Of a DNA stretch of 64,000 nt, positions 57,401 through 64,000 are shown in pieces (positions within the stretch are counted from its first letter, which is position 1; every line of letters begins with the position of its first letter). The position numbers and the translations under genes were made by a program. The notes under the pieces were generated by a model. The model made no database searches, had not been told where the DNA came from, and saw only the letters and a program-made list of their open reading frames with translations. The stretch is taken from positions 241,807,539-241,871,538 of the forward strand of contig JARYHS010013630.1 in the NCBI GenBank assembly GCA_031002005.1, read 5' to 3'. Source of the stretch: Vandiemenella viatica. Lineage: Eukaryota; Arthropoda; Insecta; Orthoptera; Morabidae.

Positions 57401-59500
57401 TTGAGTTGCCAGTCAATTGACCAACTCCAGGAAACTCTTCAAATAGTGTGGAATGTCTGTGTTTGTTTCTTGTAATTGATACTGAGTAGTTGGCTAGTTA
57501 AATAATTCCAAAAATTCAGTTGTAATGTGCTTCAGTTTAAGGTCCATTTATTAGAATGATGATGAATGAAAGTTGCAGTAATCTTGAAAAAAGTGCTGTC
57601 AACAGTCGACATCTGAAAACTCTGTATTTAGTGCTTTAATGTGTAGATGCAGTGCAGTCAACCTTATCATCAGAAAAGAAACCAAAATCACTAAATGAGA
57701 ATCTTTTGTATTTAAAAAATTTTGAGTCATGCCAAAATGATTCAAAATAATTATAGTTATCATCTAAACTACTTACAACTAAATATTTACCTATATCTCA
57801 CTGGTCCATATTGCTTATTGAATTACAATTTTATATCGCATATGCATGGTAATCCCTCCTTGAGAAATGGCTTGCTTACACTACCTACATAACACTATAT
57901 TAGTATTGGGATACCCCTCCCCAGGACATCAATAAAGTACCCACATACTGTAACAAGATCAGGTTATAGGATTTCCTAAAAACCAAAAACTACTTCAGTC
58001 ATTTTTTCCTGTTTCATTCTACTCTGGATACCATAAACTTTACTGGATTGTGACAACTAGCAAACTAATTGTTATCAATGCAACTTTGTCCTTTCTTACA
58101 GTCACTAGTTGATGGTTCACTTATTTTAGGATTACAGGGTTTAAAGTACTATTTGTAAACATCGGTAATTTGAGATGTTATGCTTTTGATACAATCCTCT
58201 ACCGAGTTGTAATCTAAATGCATATCCCCACTTTTAAACTTCATCAGAAAAATGATTACCTTTCCCTGCAGCAGTCACTGCAATGTTGTCACCTGCACTA
58301 AACACAGAACCAAACATTATGTCAGCTAAGTCAACTTCAGGGCATTTTTCTATGTTAGAAACCAGTACATGGTTATTTTTACTCCCATCTGTTCCATATA
58401 ATAAGAATTGTACTTTGTGGCTCTCATCTGCGTTTTCTATTTACACCACTGTATTAGCCATGACTCTACAGTATTTAATAACCTTATCCAGTTCAGCACT
58501 TTTATAAACATTTTCTCCACGTATAACTATGTACTTTTGCGATTGTGAAATCATTGACAGAACTAAGATCTCAGCATTGTTTCTAGTTATTAAATGTTGA
58601 CATCCTGCAAAGTTTCAATACAGATTTCATTATTCACATGTGCTTGAGATTTTGCGTCGGCATCCTTCTCTAATCTAAATACATTTGCTGTTTGTTTTAT
58701 GTCATGCATAGGTGTCTTCTTCAAATTGAATCATTACATTTAACTTCCTATCTTTCTTTTTAAAACTATTAATTACATTACCAATTTTCATATTAGTAAT
58801 GTAGACTACATTATCTTGGTGTGCAACTGCACACTTCTCTTCAATTTTCATTTCAACATATTTCTCTCAGAATTTGAGCTACTGTTACACTACCAACCCC
58901 TCTAGACCTCCCTATCTTTCCCTCACTGTTGCCATCAATGTCTATATCATGATCACCAACACCATCTTCATTTATGTAAACAACTCTACTTTCAGATTTG
59001 TAGTCACTATCAATATCACTACTATCTATATCCTCCATTTCCAAATCATCAATTTTGTCATCAAAAATCATCTCACATTGACCTTCATTTTTACCCGTTA
59101 GTATAGCATTTAGTCTATCATTAAAAGTGTTACCCTGGAACCCCTCTACCACTGCTACATTGTTAACACATTCATAAGATAACTTACAAATTTGCAATCA
59201 GTCTCTTTCAGACACAGATTTAGTTAATAACAAGTATAGAAATTAGTGGGAACAGTGTCTTAGGACAGTAACAGTGTTCTAAATTTTTTCCACTGTTTAG
59301 TATATATTATAATTTTCTTCATAGAGCACATTGTGTTAATAGAGCAGTATATTCAAAATTTACAAAATGTATGTTACTTGCATATTCTAGATTGATGAAA
59401 TACCAAACTGGTATCAGTTTAACATACATTTAATGGTTATTTCAAAACCACAAGAATTCATGCAAGTTTTCACATGGGAAATGCAAGCATTTATGTATTG
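57401..59500. other. Intron sequence, no clear gene
   Basis: The minus frame 59197-58853 (114 codons) is rich in Asp/Glu/Ile/Ser, and a further minus segment near 58430-58280 (HVLVSNIEKCPEVDLADIMF) is readable; both look like an old protein-coding relic with no family I can name. Otherwise AT-rich. Confidence 0.35.
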
Positions 59501-59512
59501 GTTTCCTTTCAG

Positions 59513-59723
59513 TTATCGTGAATTGCTAGATGCCTGGCAGCTGTGGAATCAGAGAGCACAGTTTGACATAATGTTTCGGCTATGCTGTCCTAGTAAGCCA
59601 CCTGCTCAGCAGGTTTTTGTGTCCTGTAATTTTTGTGGTAAAAGCATATCTGCACAGATGCAAGGGCACAACAAAAACAGGGGTCCTTTTGCCCGGCTTG
59701 GTGCAACTGCACAAAAACTTAAG
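59513..59723 (+). CDS. MIOS: MIOS exon, start of C-terminal zinc region
   Basis: A 211-base exon after TTTCCTTTCAG and before GGTAACA, with the last codon AAG complete. The first base completes a serine codon with the AG of the previous exon. It reads YRELLDAWQLWNQRAQFDIM, then PPAQQVFVSCNFCGKSIS and GPFARLGATAQKLK. CNFC is the first Cys-x-x-Cys of the RING/zinc-ribbon-like C-terminus of MIOS, which binds other GATOR2 subunits. Human has NLLDAWRFWHKRAEFDI and VFVSCNFCGKSIS. The remaining cysteine pairs must be on exons past 64000. Confidence 0.93.
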
Positions 59724-61899
59724 GTAACAACTGTAAGATTTTCTAATTCACCATCTATAACATACTGGAATCACATTGAGCTGTAGCATGAATTTCATTT
59801 AACTTATTTTGAAACAGAGTTTTTATTCACTGAAAATTTTCCTATGTAGTATAATAGTAATAACTGCTGTGTCATTCTTTTGTGAACCACAAAAAAAACT
59901 TCTCTCTTATGCAAATATTTTCTGGAATTAACTATTGGGTTTCATTTTGTTATCTGGCTAACTACCCAATAATTGAAATAAGTTGCAAAAAAATGTTAAT
60001 TTGTATCAGGAAATAGCTCATTACATAAATTATTCCTGAAAGGAAATGGTTTGAATAAAATCAAAATACCATACCTTAAGGCCACTGAAAATTGTTCCCA
60101 TATATTAAGTTTTAACCAGATACGTCCTCTGTTTCAAGGGTTAAATTATGGTTCAGATGAAATTTTCCAAATGAAAGAAACACTCAGAAATTGCACCTGC
60201 TGATTATGATTTATAAACATGCTTGATTTTCAAATAATGGAAACTGTGAGATAGCTAATTCTGTCAGAAAATCATGTTACATATGAAGTTTCGATCACCC
60301 ATTCAAACATCTGAAGTCCAGTTTGCCATGTTTCTCAAAATTACTCCAGTTTAAAGCTAGGAGAATTCATTCAATGCTGTCCCATCTTATTGCTTGACAC
60401 AAATTTCGTGCCAATAATGAGTGTGATAATTTTATTATGGATAGACTACAGCCACACCTCTCACCGTTCAATCTAAATATGTCTTCCAATTTTGGTACTG
60501 GTTGGTATCTCAACATACCAAGTGACATGAAAACTTTCCAGGTTGAAATAACTGCTGCTGCAAGAGTACTAACTGGAAGACAATGGTGTGGAAAGTGTTC
60601 CCGAGAGAAAGAATGTTACATGTACATCTTCAACTCCTCCCCCTCCCTTTCATGCTTCCCCTTTTTATACTTCCCCCTTCCCACACAATAGAAGAAGGGG
60701 ATTGGTCAGGTTATGAAATGGTGATTTAGTGCAAGCCGCGTGGTCTTAGAGACAATGTAAATAGTAAGAAAGTGCAATCAAAACCGGCAGGATGCAGATA
60801 GAATCAAAAGAATCCACTTGAAGAGAAGAGCAGCTCTGCTGATTGAACGAAAACATCAGGCAACACAACAAAGAAATGCATAGTGATGAGGTGTCAAAGA
60901 GCATCGAATCAACCTTAGAGAGCAGACCGTGCTCATCTGCCATGTGACTCGAGCCAAAATACACTATTATGGATTATTCAATTTTAAAAATTCATGACGA
61001 AAGGAAAAAACTAAATGAAGTGAATAGGAGAAAAAGATCACAGTTGCTTGAACTTGGTATCCTGAGGATTACCCAGTCTTTTATCTCAATTTGTAATTGT
61101 TAGCTGTTGGTAGTAATAAGTAGATTCATTAAATGAACACTTAGGAAATGTAGTGTAAACTGTGCAGTAGAACTAAAGCTGTGTCTGAGTGGTTGATCAC
61201 TCTAATCAAGTACCATAGCCTAGGAAATTAGGCATGATGTTTTCAGTCAACTAACAACATTCATCTGTGTTTGTTACTTTTTTTATTTATCTGTGTACAC
61301 TATTTTTTACAGTGGCCAACCATTTTAAATGAACTGAAATGGTGCCATGAATTCGTGTTAAGAATATTGTTCCAGTGGGGCAAGAGCTGTACATAATGAG
61401 TCCTAACTATTTTCAAAGACATCAATTGCCAAATTCAGAGAGGATTGCTGAGAGATTTCTGAACTTAAAACCACCCACACAGATTGACTCTGGGTACATT
61501 TGTGTGACACAACCCAGCAATAAGAATAAGAATAAGGAAAATAGCTTGATTTTATGTGGGGAATATTACAGCATGGTGGAAGCCACTATTGTTCCACACA
61601 AGTTTTTTGCCATCTGATATGCCATTGAGAGTAGTATTTATTGATTTACTGACTTATCAAACACTGCACAACATTAATTTCTTTAACTGCATTTTGTTGG
61701 GTCTCAATTTACAAAGGATGTCATGTTTAACTTTCACAAATCACGTAATTGACATTTGTAATGCAAAAACATCTATACCAATTCATCAAAACACATCTTA
61801 AGGCTAAAAAAAAAAAAAAAAAATCTCGGGCTTCAGTTGAATCGTCTGGTGATGTTGTGGAAGCTTGCACTGCTTGCACTGTCAAGTTCCATTTAACAT
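59724..61899. other. Intron sequence, no gene seen
   Basis: No MIOS terminal exon (expected next: a CPGC-type zinc motif) is found here. An A tract lies at 61806-61823. The small frames are unrecognised. Confidence 0.4.
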
Positions 61900-61926
61900 C
61901 ACTAAAGTATGCCACACGCTAGTCTT

Positions 61927-62661
61927 TTATTTAGGGCTACCAGCTGGGAGCAGAGGGAAATGCACGTGGAGGGGCAGTCTAGTTGAGCCCTGCTCACTTG
62001 GTGACATCATGATTGGGTCACTTCTGTACCCTAATATGGCTTGTTCCCATGTGGCTTGCAATAATCCAATTACTGGCTTCCACGTTTGGCTTAAATTGAG
62101 GCCCTGATCACAATTAATAACATTATTACCAAGCCTAATATCAATCGCCTCCTTCACAACACTGTCCCAGAAGTTATTTGCATAACAAAGGCGTGTCGTT
62201 TTGTTGAAGCATGGTTCGTGCCCATTGTCAGTAACCTGTTCGGTTATAGCAGATTTTTAATTTTTTCCCGAGTTTGAAATAGCTGATGTGTTCTTTGTGT
62301 CTTTCATTGATTGTCCTTAATGTTGTCCTATATAAGAAATGCTGCATTAATAAAGAATTTTGTAGACTTCAGTAGCCTGAAGATTAAGACCATACTTTGA
62401 AGTTCGTAATAGCTGTCAAATTTTTAATAGAGGCTAAAAAATCTAAAAGATGCCCTGTTTGTTGTGCAACTTAGCTATTTTTGATTTAACTGCTCCACAG
62501 AAAGGCGGGAAGGCACACAGCTTGTCCTGATCTCTGTCATCCGTTTTGGTTTTGTTTTTTCTTCTCATGGTTGCATGTCGGATTTCCTTAGTGCTATAAC
62601 CTTTAGCACAAAAAACACATTCCAAGTGTTGCAGTCCAACACTACTTTTCCCTTTGGACAA
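61927..62661 (-). pseudogene. PLE linker and GIY-YIG endonuclease
   Basis: Minus strand. 62661-62443 encodes the linker after the reverse transcriptase (HLECVFCAKGYSTKEIRHA). From about 62440 to 62160 a broken GIY-YIG domain follows (INERHKEHISYFKLGKK, SAITEQVTDNGHEPCF). 62157-61927 contains the conserved tail KEAIDIRLGNNVINCDQGLN then LSQTWKPVI. The tyrosine-rich first motif is not readable. Frameshifts separate the blocks, so no full-length protein is made. Confidence 0.75.
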
Positions 62662-63520
62662 GAGTATTCAATACTACCAGTTTCTGAGAAGGATGGTGGA
62701 AACTTAGATGATTAGGGTAGAGATCAGTGTGAGTAGGTTTTCTGTAAACGTTGTACCCTAATTGTCCATTTGGTATCTGACGAACTAGTACATCTAGAAA
62801 TGGAAGTGTTCCATCCCTTCTGATTTTTACCATGAATCTGATATTGAGATGAATCCCATTAAGATGGTTCACAAATTCATTTAAGACCTGTACTCTATGA
62901 GACCACACAAGGAGTGTATCATTGACAAATCTGTGAAAACATGTAGGCTTTAAAGAAGCCATGTCAAGAGCTACATGTTCAAAATGTTCCGTATAGAAAT
63001 TAGCTACAGTTGGATACAATGGGGACCCTATAGCCATGCCATCTGTTTGCTCATAATATTCACCTTGGTACACAAAGTACGTGTACTTGAGGATGTGTCT
63101 AAATAACTCCACAAGTTTTTCATCAAAATGGCCACACAGGAGTTCAACAGGCACCCACGTAAACAACAACTTAATGTCCAAGTTGATCATAATATCATCA
63201 CATTCTAACCTCATTGCTTTAACCATCTCCACAAAGGCAGCAGAATTCTTGTCATGGTGTGTACATCGACCAACCAACGGATTTAACAAATGTTTGAGAT
63301 GTTTTTCCAACCTATACTTCAGCGAATCTATACCACTGACTATCGGATACATTGGAACATGCTCTTTATGTATTTTCAGTAAGCCATATAATCTTGGTGG
63401 TCTTGGGGCTCGGACACTTGGATTCTTGTAATCTTGGTTATCTGGGTTGAACTGCGTCAATTTGTCAACCTGTACAACCAAGATTACATCGACAATGACC
63501 GCGAAAGTCTGCGCACCCAC
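62642..63520 (-). pseudogene. Penelope-like reverse transcriptase
   Basis: A 292-codon open frame covering most of a PLE reverse transcriptase, which is related to telomerase. In order: PPRLYGLLKIHKE, YPIVSGIDSLKYRLEKHL, INLDIKLLFTWVPVELL (motif A, keeping the Asp), YEQTDGMAIGSPLYPTVANF (motif B), CFHRFVNDTLLVWSH (motif C), LPFLDVLVRQIPNGQLGYN, and VYRKPTHTDLYPNHLSFHHP. Motif C should be Y/F-V-D-D; here the first aspartate is asparagine, so catalysis is probably lost. The preceding N-terminal block (63818-63465: SEIIVLPANEGNLIVILTDA, DYHQKICEVLDD) is in another frame. The first ~30 residues of this frame (from 63520) are unrelated out-of-frame sequence. Confidence 0.88.
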
Positions 63521-64000
63521 TTGGATTCTTCGCTGTTACTTCTGCCAACCAGTTTCCCATATTAGATTGAATGGCTATCCGTGCCATGGAATTGGGCTGA
63601 ATCAAATGATATGCTGCATCATCTAAAACTTCACATATCTTTTGGTGATAGTCTGCATCGGTCAAGATCACAATCAAATTTCCTTCATTAGCTGGTAAAA
63701 CTATGATTTCGGAATCTTCTCTATGGGAGAATCTGAGCCACAAGAAGGCCAAACTATTTAGTTCGCTGGCCTTCCTGTTACTATGTAGAGATACTGAAAC
63801 AGTGCCACGGTTAGCCATTGTAAATCATCTGGTATACATTACTGCCATTAAAAATATTCTAGGCCACACTAGCCTGGCAATTGAGAGGGAGAGGAGTCAC
63901 CAGACTCGCGGTGATCTCGATAAAAAAAAGTTATGGAACTGATGGAATGCCATTTGCGACTAGCAGCTGCCTACTTGCCGATGGATTGGGAACGGTTTGA

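Larger units (their letters stand above)
61900..64000 (-). mobile_element. Nearly complete Penelope-like element
   Basis: Minus strand, entering from beyond the window end. Three coding blocks follow in order: N-terminal region (63818-63465), reverse transcriptase (63520-62642), then a linker and GIY-YIG endonuclease (62661-61927). The blocks are joined by frameshifts. It is the longest PLE here and serves as the reference for the fragments at 7075-7680 and 47880-48560. The 3' limit near 61900 is approximate. Confidence 0.8.

Noticed and set aside
60437..60691. Terminal MIOS exon
   Set aside because: No cysteine pairs of the zinc-binding end; composition and sequence do not resemble MIOS.

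Overview
The window reads as AT-rich nuclear DNA from a large-genome insect, with no prokaryotic features. My best guess is Orthoptera or a related polyneopteran (locust-like), because of the very long introns, the many Penelope-like elements (PLEs), tRNA-derived SINEs and long LTR repeats; this is inference, since no species marker is present. The only host gene I can support is MIOS (missing oocyte/mio, a GATOR2 subunit) on the + strand. Five exons of its C-terminal half lie at 3879-4099, 15663-15793, 34899-35037, 53669-53807 and 59513-59723. They are separated by introns of 11.6, 19.1, 18.6 and 5.7 kb, and their codon phases join exactly. Earlier exons (WD40 propeller) and the last zinc-binding exon(s) must lie outside the window. 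Everything else is intronic and mostly transposable elements. Reading frames from the supplied six-frame translation were interpreted by eye; family assignments come from motif recall, not from a search. 

Layout. 1-1140: LTR-like repeat. 1387-2295: internally deleted mariner. 3879: exon 1. 4.3-11.5 kb: PLE fragments, a 2.1-kb inverted pair of PLE 3' ends with a SINE in one arm, and a small palindrome. 12.6 kb: 19-bp minisatellite. 14.6 kb: PLE-type end with a hammerhead-like motif. 15.7 kb: exon 2. 18-23.6 kb: LINE tails, a palindrome with a 16-bp target duplication, a second SINE and a dead LINE. 25.3-28.4 kb: dead LINE split by a Tc1 element with an open transposase. 28.8-34.8 kb: a 5.9-kb foldback carrying the remains of a putative XPG/PIN-like nuclease gene and split by a 1.98-kb solo LTR. 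34.9 kb: exon 3. 35.8 kb: a near-perfect palindrome. 38.6 kb: a broken Tc1 with a 46-bp SINE stub. 41.3-47.4 kb: a full-length RNase-H-bearing LINE with target duplications. 47.9-53.4 kb: PLE pieces and a 740-bp long-TIR element. 53.7 kb: exon 4. 54.6-57.4 kb: dead LINE split by an LTR-like repeat. 59.5 kb: exon 5. 61.9 kb to the window end: a nearly complete but mutated PLE. 

The genes do not form a pathway. MIOS is the host locus and the elements are layered insertions in its introns, so relative ages can be read from the nesting. The least ordinary observations are: the series of hairpins with a shared TTTACA loop at the 3' end of the 41.3-kb LINE; the foldback with subrepeated arms; a recurring ~170-bp PLE 3'-end module found alone or as palindromic dimers; and a probable GC-AG intron in MIOS.
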